From positions 1 to 64,000 of the forward strand of contig CANMDF010000005.1 of assembly GCA_947496605.1 (NCBI GenBank): DNA of 64,000 bases. The letters are read 5' to 3'. Made by a program: the position numbers and the translations under genes. Source of the stretch: an uncultured Paracoccaceae bacterium (GTDB lineage: Bacteria > Pseudomonadota > Alphaproteobacteria > Rhodobacterales > Rhodobacteraceae). Positions 18,251 through 25,425 of the stretch are shown here, piece by piece (position 1 is the first letter of the stretch; the number at the start of each line of letters is the position of its first letter). Under the pieces are notes generated by a model. It did not search any database. It saw only the letters and a list, made by a program, of their open reading frames with translations, and was not told where the DNA came from.

Positions 18251-18912
18251 CCGTATTTGCCCACCCAATCCGGTGCCGGTCCGACTGGAAATGACCATTC
18301 ATAGCCAGACTTCTCTGTTAGACGGGCGAGAATTTTAGTCAAACGCTCATGCATATGGGCGTCAATGAACCTGATCAGCTCTTCCCACTCGTCTCGGCCA
18401 CCGACGAAAAACCCCATGCTCAGTTGCACGCCAACGCGGAACCCGCCGTCGTCAAAATCTACTGTAACACCACTCTCGACAGTCTCATGACCGTCATTAT
18501 GTGCATATCTTTTGTTTCGAAGACTGATGATGTCGTCGTGAACAGATCTGAGATGCATCGGAATGCTTGTTCTTTGGACGTTGCTAGCGCCCTTCCCACT
18601 TGCGAACAGTCGGGCATAGGTCACGATAAAGGCTGTCGTGAGAACCTCTTGCTCCATCATTGCATCGGCAGTCAGTTCGAACTTCGTGGTGCGCAGACGG
18701 TGATAGATATAGCTTAGGCTCGATGAGGTTGGGATTGCATTCATTAAGCGCACAAGGCCTTGGATGTCCTTGTCCACTATCCTCAGGACGTCTTCACCTT
18801 GCTGCTTACGTGCCGCGGCGGCCTCCCGATACTCTTTCGGCAAATGCTGAAAGAGCTCTTCGGGCACGTAAACGAACTCATCATCTTCCCATAGAACCTG
18901 CTGTTTTGTCAT
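18247..18912 (-). CDS. Hypothetical protein with a HEPN-like R-x5-H motif
   Basis: This 221-residue protein converges on the AbiEii-like gene with a 4-base overlap. The helical middle region contains ISLRNKRYAHND, which fits the R-x(4-6)-H signature of HEPN RNase domains. A beta-rich C-terminus follows (ESGVTVDFDDGGFRVGVQLSMGFFVGG). HEPN proteins often act with nucleotidyltransferases in toxin-antitoxin or defence modules, and one lies directly next door, but on the opposite strand. The assignment rests on one motif and is tentative. Confidence 0.65.
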   Translation of the reverse strand: MTKQQVLWEDDEFVYVPEELFQHLPKEYREAAAARKQQGEDVLRIVDKDIQGLVRLMNAIPTSSSLSYIYHRLRTTKFELTADAMMEQEVLTTAFIVTYARLFASGKGASNVQRTSIPMHLRSVHDDIISLRNKRYAHNDGHETVESGVTVDFDDGGFRVGVQLSMGFFVGGRDEWEELIRFIDAHMHERLTKILARLTEKSGYEWSFPVGPAPDWVGKYG

Positions 18913-19400
18913 CTTAGCTGCTCACTCATCCCTGCACAGGGAACTGACACATCTTCCAGTTCAGCATTGGCTGATGTGACGACCCAAGCTTCATATCACC
19001 TTGCCGAAGGGTCCAAAATCGCTGTCCTCGTCTTTTCTGCTCCATTGCAGTTACTTGCTACTGGACCTGTTCAATCAAAGCCATGCTCTTGCCGATCACC
19101 AGTTTGGCCGTCAGCTCCGGTCTTGGCCTGACACAGACTGCTGGTCACTTGGGCCGTGGTGTCCAAAGCGCCGTGCAAGGCCCTTTTTTCTTGAGGGGGC
19201 GAGCGATCGATCTCAAAGACGTTGCGGCTGGTCTGCGATCTCAGTGAAAGCGCTAGTCCGTCAGCATGATTTGTCAGATCACCACCGGTCTACCCCCTGG
19301 TTTCTCTTAGATGGGGATGAAGGGAACGCCGAACGTATGTACCTTCAGCTCGTCCATCGTGATCCCCGCCTCTGGCGCAGATCAAGAGACCCCTTTGGAG
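18913..19400. other. Gene-free stretch
   Basis: About 490 bases between the HEPN-like gene and the type-1 leader. The track's 194-residue frame here reads through the leader and into DUF736 out of frame, so it is rejected. Nothing else is recognised. Confidence 0.45.
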
Positions 19401-19506
19401 CTTCAGCAAGCAGAAAAACGGTTTCCGGAGGACCCTCCGTTTTTCAGCCTGCACACGTCCCGCGCACCCTTCCTGCTTATCCCCATCGAAACAAGGAGAT
19501 AGACCA
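19401..19506 (+). promoter_or_regulatory. Type-1 structured leader, copy 2
   Basis: CTTCAGCAAGCAGAAAAACG opens a hairpin whose 3' arm is CCGTTTTTCAGCCTGC. Inside it CGGAGG-AC-CCTCCG forms a second perfect hairpin. CATCGAAACAAGGAGA then precedes the DUF736 ATG. This is the most regular of the copies (others at 4545-4650, 22181-22295, and a variant at 28222-28271). Confidence 0.68.
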
Positions 19507-19827
19507 ATGGCAATCGATGGAAAAATCACGCGCACTGACGACGACGCATTCACTGGCTGGATCGCATCACTCACCTTCGACGTAGACATCGTTCTTACGA
19601 AGAACCCTCACAAGAAAAAAGAAACGCACCCAGACTTCGAGATCACCACGCGCACCCCTCGCAACCGCCTGATCCGTATCGGATCGGCCTGGGAGCAGAC
19701 CAGCCAAGCGGGCAACGACTACCTCTCGCTGGCCTTTGATGTGAACGGCACCAAGGTTCGCGTCAACGCCCTGCAAGGCGAAGGCAGTGAAGATGGCGAA
19801 TATCGCCTGGTTCCGCTGGCAGGCTAA
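19507..19827 (+). CDS. DUF736 family protein
   Basis: This 106-residue protein carries the DUF736 features I recall (FTGWI.SLTFD.DI.L..NP, DFEI....NR.IRIGSAWEQTS.AG.DYLSLAFD). The family is almost confined to alphaproteobacterial plasmids and integrative elements, and its function is unknown. AAGGAG lies 7 bases before the ATG. It sits behind the type-1 leader shared with two small paralogues, which suggests common regulation. It has no signal peptide or membrane segment. Confidence 0.88.
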   Translation: MAIDGKITRTDDDAFTGWIASLTFDVDIVLTKNPHKKKETHPDFEITTRTPRNRLIRIGSAWEQTSQAGNDYLSLAFDVNGTKVRVNALQGEGSEDGEYRLVPLAG

Positions 19828-19837
19828 CGGCAAAGCA

Positions 19838-19859
19838 AGGGGCGGCGACAGTCGCCCCT
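19838..19859 (+). terminator. Hairpin after DUF736 gene
   Basis: AGGGGCG and CGCCCCT pair across an 8-base loop 11 bases after the DUF736 stop. There is no T-run, so it is a weak terminator candidate. Confidence 0.45.
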
Positions 19860-20072
19860 CGCATCCCACAGAAAGCGGTAGGTTCATCAAGCCGGAAGTG
19901 ATCCTGACAATTATCGCCTTCAATCACCGACGAGGGCACCCCCTCAGTTCAAATCGTGCTGCCAAGATGCAGCGGTTGTCTGAACAGCGGTGTTTTGCCT
20001 CTTCATGAGACGCCTAAGTTGTGTGCAGAGCGAATAGGACTGGCAGTTTTTTGTGCTTGCAAGTCACGCATA

Positions 20073-20122
20073 GCTGCAATGCAGCATTATCATTTGTTGC
20101 AGCGCAGCATTTTGCGTAGGTT
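20073..20122 (+). promoter_or_regulatory. Putative promoter with two GCAGC dyads, upstream of anti-SD RNA
   Basis: GCTGCAATGCAGC (20073-20085) is a perfect odd dyad, and a related TTGCAGCGCAGC follows at 20097. TTGTTG (20094-20099), a 17-base spacer and TAGGTT (20117-20122) make a possible promoter, with the second dyad in its spacer. CTGC-N3-GCAG is the kind of site reported for the polyhydroxyalkanoate regulator PhaR in Rhodobacter. This is inference from motif shape. Confidence 0.4.
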
Positions 20123-20128
20123 GGGACC

Positions 20129-20302
20129 AGAAATTGATGTCAGCTCCTTCTCCTCCCAGAGAACCTGACATCGCAGCAATGGACTTTCATCCTCCTCCCG
20201 AGAGGCCATTGCGTCCAGAATTGGTTGTTGCACCTCCTCCCGCGGCGACTGTTTCACAAACGAGCGGTGTCCTCCCTCCCGAGGCACCGCTCTTTTGCTT
20301 TT
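20129..20302 (+). ncRNA. Candidate small RNA with four anti-Shine-Dalgarno hairpins (cuckoo/CcsR-like)
   Basis: Four successive hairpins each expose a C/U-rich anti-SD sequence. H1 (20136-20172) has stem GATGTCAG/CTGACATC and CTCCTCCC in its loop. H2 (20176-20212) has GCAATGG/CCATTGC with CTCCTCCC. H3 (20224-20249) has GTTGTTGC/GCGGCGAC, with wobble pairs, and CTCCTCCC. H4 (20262-20292) has GAGCGGTG/CACCGCTC with CTCCCTCCC, then TTTTGCTTTT as terminator. Exposed CUCCUCCC loops are the hallmark of the alphaproteobacterial cuckoo RNAs (CcsR in Rhodobacter, alpha-r14 relatives), which usually have two such loops. Four in one transcript, on a plasmid, is unusual. The exact 5' end is a guess from the putative promoter. 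Confidence 0.72.
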
Positions 20303-20328
20303 AATGGACACTTTTGGGACCCTACCCT

Positions 20329-20736
20329 TCAGCACCAAGAGGATCGCTGTCCGCCTGAATACCGTCGCGCGAGATCCTCACGGATAAGAATATCGCCGAC
20401 ATTCTGGCCATCGACAAAAAGTGTGCCGAGGCCACGCCCGTATTTGTCGCGGCCAGGCTGTGCGGCGAAGCTGATCTCTGTTGCAGCACGCACCAGGGCG
20501 CGCATCCGTGCTGTCGCCTGATCCCCGCGCAGCTTTTCGCTTTCGCATTCGGCGCGGTAAGTTTCCGGCGTATCAAACCCGGTCAATCGGTAGCGTTCCC
20601 CGTCTACATCAATGGTATCGCCGTCGATGACATAAATCTGGCTTGCGGAGAGTATCTTGGGCTGCGGTCGTTCGCTCAGCCAGTAGATCCCACCCAGCAC
20701 AAGGGCAAACAGCACGATGACATTCTGTGCTCTCAA
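20329..20736 (-). CDS. Thermonuclease-family (SNase-like) protein
   Basis: This 135-residue protein has an N-terminal hydrophobic segment (VIVLFALVLGGIYWL) that could be a signal anchor, so the enzyme probably acts outside the cytoplasm. The SNase fold is recognisable: YVIDGDTIDVDGERYRLTGFDTPET holds the first catalytic Asp and Arg/Asp region, and GRDKYGRGLGTLFVDGQNVGDILI holds the YGR core motif. Its start overlaps the SRAP stop (ATGA), so they form one operon. Small SNase genes are common on conjugative plasmids. The function in transfer or DNA scavenging is unproven. Confidence 0.85.
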   Translation of the reverse strand: MRAQNVIVLFALVLGGIYWLSERPQPKILSASQIYVIDGDTIDVDGERYRLTGFDTPETYRAECESEKLRGDQATARMRALVRAATEISFAAQPGRDKYGRGLGTLFVDGQNVGDILIREDLARRYSGGQRSSWC

Positions 20737-21419
20737 GCTGATGTCTCAATTGGGTCTGAGCCATGTTCGGTGCCCTTCCTTACAATCTGCATCTCTTCAG
20801 CTGGAAACGGCTCCAGCAACGCGAGTGCGTCGTCAGTGCTGCCATGCAACCACTGATCGTAGTTTTCTGGCCGCAAAATGACCGGCATCCGCTCTGGATG
20901 GACTGTTTCCGTTAGAGCGTTCCCCGTTGTTGTCAGAAACGTGTGCGTTTCACAGCTCTCGGGCCCATCTTTTGTCTCATATTTCGATGCTTGCCAAAGG
21001 CCTGCGAAAGCAAAGGGGGGGCGCGGCTCATCGCCATGGAGCGCAAACCAATGAAAGACCTGTGGATTGCCGCCCGGAGGCCATTCACAATACGAGCTGG
21101 CAGGCACAAGGCAGCGTCTGTCTTTGAATGCGAACTTCCAGAACCCCGACGTGGCTACCTTGTCTGATCGGGCGTTGTTCCAGACACCTGGTGAGATGAT
21201 ATTTCCCGTCTTCTTTGATTTCTTGGTGCTCCGGAATCCCCAGCTTAAGCTGACCAGTTTGCGCGCGCCGTCTTCATCAAGGCGAACGACCGGAGCATTA
21301 TACTTGGGATAGATCGCGCTGAGCGGTTCCGCATTTCCTAGCTGATCTTGCAACGGCTGGACTTTGAACAGCTGTCGCATGGCTTCGACCGCGGTTGTAT
21401 TTGAGTACAAGTTACACAT
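20733..21419 (-). CDS. SOS-response-associated peptidase (SRAP/YedK/HMCES family)
   Basis: The true start is ATG at 21419, because the protein must begin MCN: Cys2 is the catalytic residue that forms a thiazolidine link to abasic sites in single-stranded DNA. The family blocks are present: MCNLYS, SLSWGFR, NNARSDKVATSGFWKFAFKDRRCLVPASSYCEWP (conserved Asn, Arg and Glu) and the active-site His in ETVHPERMPVIL. At 228 residues it has normal family length. It shields abasic lesions in ssDNA, which fits protection of incoming plasmid strands. It lies in an operon with the SNase-like gene and an upstream cysteine-rich gene. Confidence 0.9.
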   Translation of the reverse strand: MCNLYSNTTAVEAMRQLFKVQPLQDQLGNAEPLSAIYPKYNAPVVRLDEDGARKLVSLSWGFRSTKKSKKTGNIISPGVWNNARSDKVATSGFWKFAFKDRRCLVPASSYCEWPPGGNPQVFHWFALHGDEPRPPFAFAGLWQASKYETKDGPESCETHTFLTTTGNALTETVHPERMPVILRPENYDQWLHGSTDDALALLEPFPAEEMQIVRKGTEHGSDPIETSA

Positions 21420-21702
21420 CGATGTCAGTCCCGCTATCCGGCGTACTTTGGAAATTTGGCCGATAATACTGAATTTTGCACATGTCGAACAGCATGGCAT
21501 TGGGATCAGCTGCCTTCGGACACACTTCCCTGGCAATTACAGTTTTCGCGTCAGGTGCGTAGCTGTCCCAGCCAACGAGGTCGCAATACCGCTTGTGTGA
21601 GTAGACACCGATGCGCTGACAGTCCCAGCAAACCAACACGATGGTCTTTTGCGGCAAGTCGCAAACACGGGGACAGGCTTTGATTTTAGGGTTCGGCGAC
21701 AT
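21412..21702 (-). CDS. Cysteine-containing hypothetical protein
   Basis: This 96-residue protein (ATG at 21702; the track's 21726 start is TTG) ends 8 bases inside the SRAP gene, indicating one operon. It contains several cysteines in pairs or near-pairs (CPRVCDLP, VCWDCQRIGVYSHKRYC, VCPK, MCKIQYY), suggesting zinc binding. It matches no family I recognise. Its role may be linked to DNA repair through its neighbours. A GAAC....GTTC palindrome sits just upstream. Confidence 0.62.
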   Translation of the reverse strand: MSPNPKIKACPRVCDLPQKTIVLVCWDCQRIGVYSHKRYCDLVGWDSYAPDAKTVIAREVCPKAADPNAMLFDMCKIQYYRPNFQSTPDSGTDIDV

Positions 21703-21712
21703 TCGCAATAAA

Positions 21713-21724
21713 GAACATTTGTTC
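21713..21724. promoter_or_regulatory. GAAC-N4-GTTC palindrome upstream of SRAP operon
   Basis: GAACATTTGTTC lies 11 bases before the 21702 start. It has the form of the Gram-positive LexA box; the usual alphaproteobacterial LexA site is GTTC-N7-GTTC, so the match is not to the expected family. It is of interest because the downstream operon contains an SOS-associated gene. Confidence 0.35.
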
Positions 21725-21754
21725 AAATAGTGATTGGCCCTTCAGCTAAGCTGA

Positions 21755-22030
21755 TCAGGCTCTAGGCTGCGGCCGAAGCCAGCTTTGCTGTCTTCGCCCA
21801 TCCGGGTCACGATCCTTAGGGCATGTCCGCTGCAAGCAGGCCGAACAGACGTTGCCATCTTCTCCATCGGATTGGAACAGCACTGCTTCCGCCATTTTTG
21901 GGCGGGTCATGTCGCTGGCAACCAGCACTTGCGCCAGCTGTGGCCAGGCACATCGAATGCAGTGAACAAACGGCAGTGGGTTGAGTGAAGAGGTGCGGTC
22001 CGTTGGATCGTTGCGATGTGATCGCTTCAC
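21755..22030 (-). CDS. Possible small CxxC-containing protein
   Basis: A 91-residue frame with a GTG start contains HCIRCAWPQL and VCSACLQRTCP, two cysteine pairs that could hold one zinc ion. There is no clear ribosome site and no recognised family. It precedes the SRAP operon in the same direction. An overlapping longer minus-strand frame (21816-22358) lacks such features. Coding status is uncertain. Confidence 0.35.
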   Translation of the reverse strand: MKRSHRNDPTDRTSSLNPLPFVHCIRCAWPQLAQVLVASDMTRPKMAEAVLFQSDGEDGNVCSACLQRTCPKDRDPDGRRQQSWLRPQPRA

Positions 22031-22180
22031 CGATCGCGCGAGCTGTCATGTCTTTGCCGTTTTGAAAAAACTGACAGGAAGTTCCGGTGTGGATGATTTG
22101 GTCGTCGCCGTTTCGAGCCGCCTTGTTTCTTGTCGATGAATGGGTTGCAGATCTCGGCCGATCACGTTCCCTGCGCTGCG

Positions 22181-22295
22181 CTTCGGCAAGCAGAAATACG
22201 GTTTCCACCCAAGGGCGGACCCTCCGCATTTCCGCCTGCGTGATCCTCCTTAACCGATCCGCTGAGTAACCCTCATCGAAACAAGGAGATCGAAA
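22181..22295 (+). promoter_or_regulatory. Type-1 structured leader, copy 3
   Basis: CTTCGGCAAGCAGAAATACG, the 3' arm CCGCATTTCCGCCTGC and the distal CATCGAAACAAGGAGA match the copies at 4545-4650 and 19401-19506. The inner hairpin is GCGGA-CCC-TCCGC, different in sequence but alike in form to the other copies. Confidence 0.66.
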
Positions 22296-22511
22296 ATGTC
22301 TAACAAAATGTTCACCCTCACTGTTCCCGTCACGTTCAAAAAAGATGGCAAAGACCAAACCAGCTTCCGCCGCGTCGGCGCCGTCTTCGAAAACACCCGC
22401 GACAACGGCGAGCCGTTCCTCTCCATCAAGCTCGACTTCCCAGTAGCGGTCACTGAGCTGGTCGCCTTCCCACCAAAAGCAGATGGCGATGATGGCGACG
22501 TCACAGAATAA
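22296..22511 (+). CDS. Small conserved plasmid protein (71 aa), paralogue of 4344-4544
   Basis: The start is fixed by AAGGAG 8 bases upstream. The protein MSNKMFTLTVPVTFKKDGKDQ... shares most of its length with the 66-residue product at 4344 (FRRVGAVFENT, LKLDFPVAVTELVAFPP) and ends in an acidic tail. Two diverged copies in one window, both with the same leader, suggest duplication followed by parallel regulation. It is likely cytosolic. The function is unknown. A strong terminator follows. Confidence 0.82.
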   Translation: MSNKMFTLTVPVTFKKDGKDQTSFRRVGAVFENTRDNGEPFLSIKLDFPVAVTELVAFPPKADGDDGDVTE

Positions 22512-22527
22512 GGTCCCCCCAGACCTT

Positions 22528-22554
22528 GGGGCGGCAGCAATGCCGCCCCTTTTT
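22528..22554 (+). terminator. Rho-independent terminator
   Basis: GGGGCGGCA-GCAA-TGCCGCCCC, a 9-bp perfect stem followed by TTTTT, 16 bases after the stop of the 71-residue gene. Confidence 0.92.
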
Positions 22555-22755
22555 CTTGTTCCAAGAATGGCTGCGTCAAGAGAGCAATGAGAAAGGCCTC
22601 CTCAGGGGCCTTTCACGATTGAGAGAAGGTCGGGCCGGCTTCCGCTTTGCTCTCGCCCGCCCGGCACTATCCAGTTTCCATATCCGCCCAACATCCCGTC
22701 CGTGGCCGGTCAAGGGGCAAGCGCCGCGACAAGCGCGTCGGCTTTGGCGTCTCCC

Positions 22756-22946
22756 GTGTCCTCGGCTACGCCTGCGGGCCGCGCCAGAGACGCTTGCGCC
22801 CCCGTGACAGTCCCCGTTCAGGCCGTGGGTCGGGCTTCGCCCTCACCACTTGTTCCGCCGAATACATACGTATTCGGACGAAAAAAGAGCCGAGGCGTAG
22901 CCCATCGGCGGAGGGACAGCTTTGTCCCCTGCCCCACCACAACGGA
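22756..22946 (+). repeat. Type-2 leader repeat, copy B
   Basis: It is the counterpart of 4945-5146 and precedes a different gene. The internal hairpin at 22858-22877 is CCGAATAC-ATAC-GTATTCGG. Against copy A's CCGGAAAC-ATGC-GTTTCCGG, two base pairs have changed on both sides of the stem, so the pairing is kept. That favours a functional structure over simple duplication. Confidence 0.72.
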
Positions 22947-22957
22947 AAGGCTGAACG

Positions 22958-23365
22958 ATGCCCCTACCCAAGCTCGTACACACCAAACGACTGACCGAAA
23001 CCAATATCCGCGAACTCAGTGTCTATTATGACAAGGGCGGAATGAACTATTGGGACTATTCCCAAAAACCCAAAGGCATCTACTTCTCCACAGGCCTTTA
23101 CGAACAGGTGCCGGGGTCTGGCATCAAATCTTGGAAAACCGGGCAACCGGGCGATGGGTACATCCTCGTGACGCCCTTGGAGCGCTACAGCAAAAAGGCA
23201 CTTCGCCTTGTGCATGAACGTGTCACCGAACATGCGGAGCAAATCCACGCCATGTTTGATCACGGCGGCGACGTTGAAAACCTCAAACGCCTCTTGCGCG
23301 GCGAACCTTTCACACCCGTTGAAATCGACGATGCAGACACCACCGTTCAGAGAGCGGAGGCGTAA
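22958..23365 (+). CDS. Hypothetical plasmid protein (135 aa)
   Basis: This soluble protein has no recognised domain. Its N-terminal half is aromatic and probably beta-rich (SVYYDKGGMNYWDYSQKPKGIYFSTGLYEQVP), and the C-terminal half is helical (ALRLVHERVTEHAEQIHAMFDHGG). GGAAAGG lies 10 bases before the ATG. It is the first gene of a tight rightward operon with the next two, behind the type-2 leader. It resembles other uncharacterised alphaproteobacterial plasmid proteins, but no function can be given. Confidence 0.72.
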   Translation: MPLPKLVHTKRLTETNIRELSVYYDKGGMNYWDYSQKPKGIYFSTGLYEQVPGSGIKSWKTGQPGDGYILVTPLERYSKKALRLVHERVTEHAEQIHAMFDHGGDVENLKRLLRGEPFTPVEIDDADTTVQRAEA

Positions 23366-23368
23366 GAG

Positions 23369-23962
23369 ATGGATACCCAGATCACAGCCACCGTCACCCT
23401 CAACTTTGATATCCCCGAAGGATTGGACGCCCAAGTTCAACGCGCCCGGATCGAAGACGATCTGGGGCGGCTCTATGACGCCGACAGCATAACCGGCATT
23501 GCATGCACTGGCTTTGAGGTCGACGCAATCAAGCACTTGCCGACATCACGCATCCACTTTCTATGTGCGGGCTGCGGATCGCCAGACGTTCGCGCCGATG
23601 CCTACGCCGCTTGGGACGTCGAAGCCGGTCTATGGGTCATGCATTCGGTCTATGACGAGAAATCCTGCGAAAAGTGCGGCTCAAGCTGCAGCCTGATCGA
23701 AGTTGACGAAGCGACAGGCTTGGAAATTCGGGCCTTTGCTATGGTCAACGATGAACACGGATCGCGACAGGCCCAAGAGGGTGAAACGCCTGCGTCTTAC
23801 GACGTGATGGTGACGACCAATCCCACCTCAGACGGTGAGATTCACACCTTGCACGAATTGGACGACCTGAACCACGCACAGATGCAAAAGGCCATCGCCG
23901 TGATGCAGGACACATACCCATTGGCCCCTGTCACCTGTCATTTTTGGGAGGAAGTGCAATGA
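23369..23962 (+). CDS. Hypothetical protein with paired CxxC motifs
   Basis: This 197-residue protein begins 3 bases after the preceding stop and overlaps the next gene by 4 bases, so it is in the middle of a three-gene operon. FLCAGCGSPDVRADAYAAWD...SCEKCGSSCSLIEV forms two CxxC knuckles typical of a zinc ribbon. The N-terminus is beta-rich (TATVTLNFDIPEGLDAQVQRARIEDDL), similar to plasmid proteins with no known role. Nucleic-acid or protein binding is likely, but the function is unknown. Confidence 0.72.
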   Translation: MDTQITATVTLNFDIPEGLDAQVQRARIEDDLGRLYDADSITGIACTGFEVDAIKHLPTSRIHFLCAGCGSPDVRADAYAAWDVEAGLWVMHSVYDEKSCEKCGSSCSLIEVDEATGLEIRAFAMVNDEHGSRQAQEGETPASYDVMVTTNPTSDGEIHTLHELDDLNHAQMQKAIAVMQDTYPLAPVTCHFWEEVQ

Positions 23963-25425
23963 ATGTGCAGAATCCTGAAATCCTTAGCGACGACGAGCTG
24001 ACCGTACCGCAGTTGCCCGCGCTCAAGACCGAAATCCGCGCCATCGTTGATGCCAGAGATGCCGCAATTGCCAAGATTATTGAAGCTGCCGAAACGTTGG
24101 AAAATGCCTATGCCTTATCCAAGGAGGCGGAACGGCTGGCCGCAAAAGCCCATATGGGCCGCAAGTTCTATGGGCTGGACCGATCCGAGCGCGGCGACTT
24201 CAAAGCTCTATTCCGCGACGGCTTTGATCTGGAAGCCTCCGTTGAGACCTACCGCCAACAAGTGGATGCCTCGATCTGGACCTATCTCTTGGAACATACA
24301 GGCATGACCGAAATGATGGATGTGACAGCTGCCCGCGCCTTTGAACAAGACCTGCGCGACGGGGTGCAGCCGGTTACCATGGAAACGCTACGCGCGACCT
24401 TTGCCGATCTGATGGGCAACGCCGATCTGATCTTTGCCCGAGGCCTTGCCACGGCCTTTTCCAAGCTGGACGCGCGATTCAAAAGCCATGATGCATTCAA
24501 GCTGGGTAGCCGCATGATCCTGACACGTGTGTTTAGCGAGTTTTCGGGCAGTTTCAGTTATTCCGGCTGGGAACGCGAAACCATCATCGATATAGAGCGC
24601 GTCTTCGCCAAGCTTGATGGCATGAAGGCAAATGGCGGAATGCTGATGCAGGCGATTGAAGACTCACGGCGCGGCGGCGGCTACGGTCCAAAGCAATCGC
24701 TCACCGAAAGCACCTATTTCCGCATTCGTGGCTTCAAAAACGGCAATGCGCATTTGTGGTTCACCCGCGATGATCTTGTCGAGAAGGCCAACAAGGTTCT
24801 GGCGGACTTTTGCGGCGAGGTCATCCCAGACGCGGCCCCTGCTGATATGGATGGCGAGGCGTTCCGGTCAGGGTCAAACCTGCCCGCGAAAGACCTGCAG
24901 TTCTATCACTCGCCCGAGGGTGTCACTGACCGCTTGTTGAGTGATCTCTATTTGGCGGAGGGCGCACATGTGCTGGAGCCAAGTGCCGGGACGGGTCATA
25001 TCGTCCGCGCACTTCTGGCCAAAAAACCGGATGTGAAGGTCACAGCCGTTGAGCTTCACCCCGACCGTGCGAACCAATTGCGCAAGCTTGAAGGCCGCAA
25101 CGTTCAGATTGTCGCGCGGAATTTCCTCAATGAACCCACTTTCCCCGTCTATGACGCAGTGGTGATGAACCCGCCATTTTATGGCACCCATTGGATGGAT
25201 CACATCCGCCATGCTTGGGATTTCGCCAAAGACGGTGGCAAACTGGTCGCTGTTTTGCCGGTGAGTGCATCCGTCTCCGACACGCCCAGGCATTTGGCCT
25301 TCCGCCGATGGGCCGAGCGCGTCAATGGCGGACGCACTTGGGGGATGTTTACTGATCTTCCACCTGAGAGCTTCGCCGAATGTGGCACCCGTATTAACAC
25401 CGTCATCCTGACTTTGCGGAAATGA
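23959..25425 (+). CDS. DUF4942 protein with class I methyltransferase domain
   Basis: This 488-residue protein starts at ATG 23959 (GGGAGGAAG upstream; overlaps the previous gene by 4 bases). Residues ~1-270 match the DUF4942 type (helical, with a central RGFKNGNAHLWF). From ~315 a SAM-dependent methyltransferase follows: motif I VLEPSAGTGHIVRAL and catalytic VVMNPPFYGTHW, the NPPF form of N6-adenine methyltransferases, then VAVLPVSASV. No restriction partner is seen, so it is probably an orphan methyltransferase. It may mask plasmid DNA from host restriction, in keeping with the neighbouring ArdC. Confidence 0.83.
   Translation: MNVQNPEILSDDELTVPQLPALKTEIRAIVDARDAAIAKIIEAAETLENAYALSKEAERLAAKAHMGRKFYGLDRSERGDFKALFRDGFDLEASVETYRQQVDASIWTYLLEHTGMTEMMDVTAARAFEQDLRDGVQPVTMETLRATFADLMGNADLIFARGLATAFSKLDARFKSHDAFKLGSRMILTRVFSEFSGSFSYSGWERETIIDIERVFAKLDGMKANGGMLMQAIEDSRRGGGYGPKQSLTESTYFRIRGFKNGNAHLWFTRDDLVEKANKVLADFCGEVIPDAAPADMDGEAFRSGSNLPAKDLQFYHSPEGVTDRLLSDLYLAEGAHVLEPSAGTGHIVRALLAKKPDVKVTAVELHPDRANQLRKLEGRNVQIVARNFLNEPTFPVYDAVVMNPPFYGTHWMDHIRHAWDFAKDGGKLVAVLPVSASVSDTPRHLAFRRWAERVNGGRTWGMFTDLPPESFAECGTRINTVILTLRK

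Noticed and set aside
18913-19400. tRNA or attachment site near the defence genes
   Set aside because: No cloverleaf, integrase or direct-repeat boundary could be found.
19001-19585. Plus-strand 194-residue ORF
   Set aside because: It runs through the type-1 leader and out of frame into DUF736; composition is shadow-like.
20090-20338. Minus-strand 82-residue ORF over the small RNA
   Set aside because: It is antisense to four phased hairpins and a terminator, has no ribosome site and no protein-like composition.
21816-22358. Minus-strand 180-residue ORF
   Set aside because: It crosses the type-1 leader and the start of the 71-residue gene; no ribosome site or recognisable motif.
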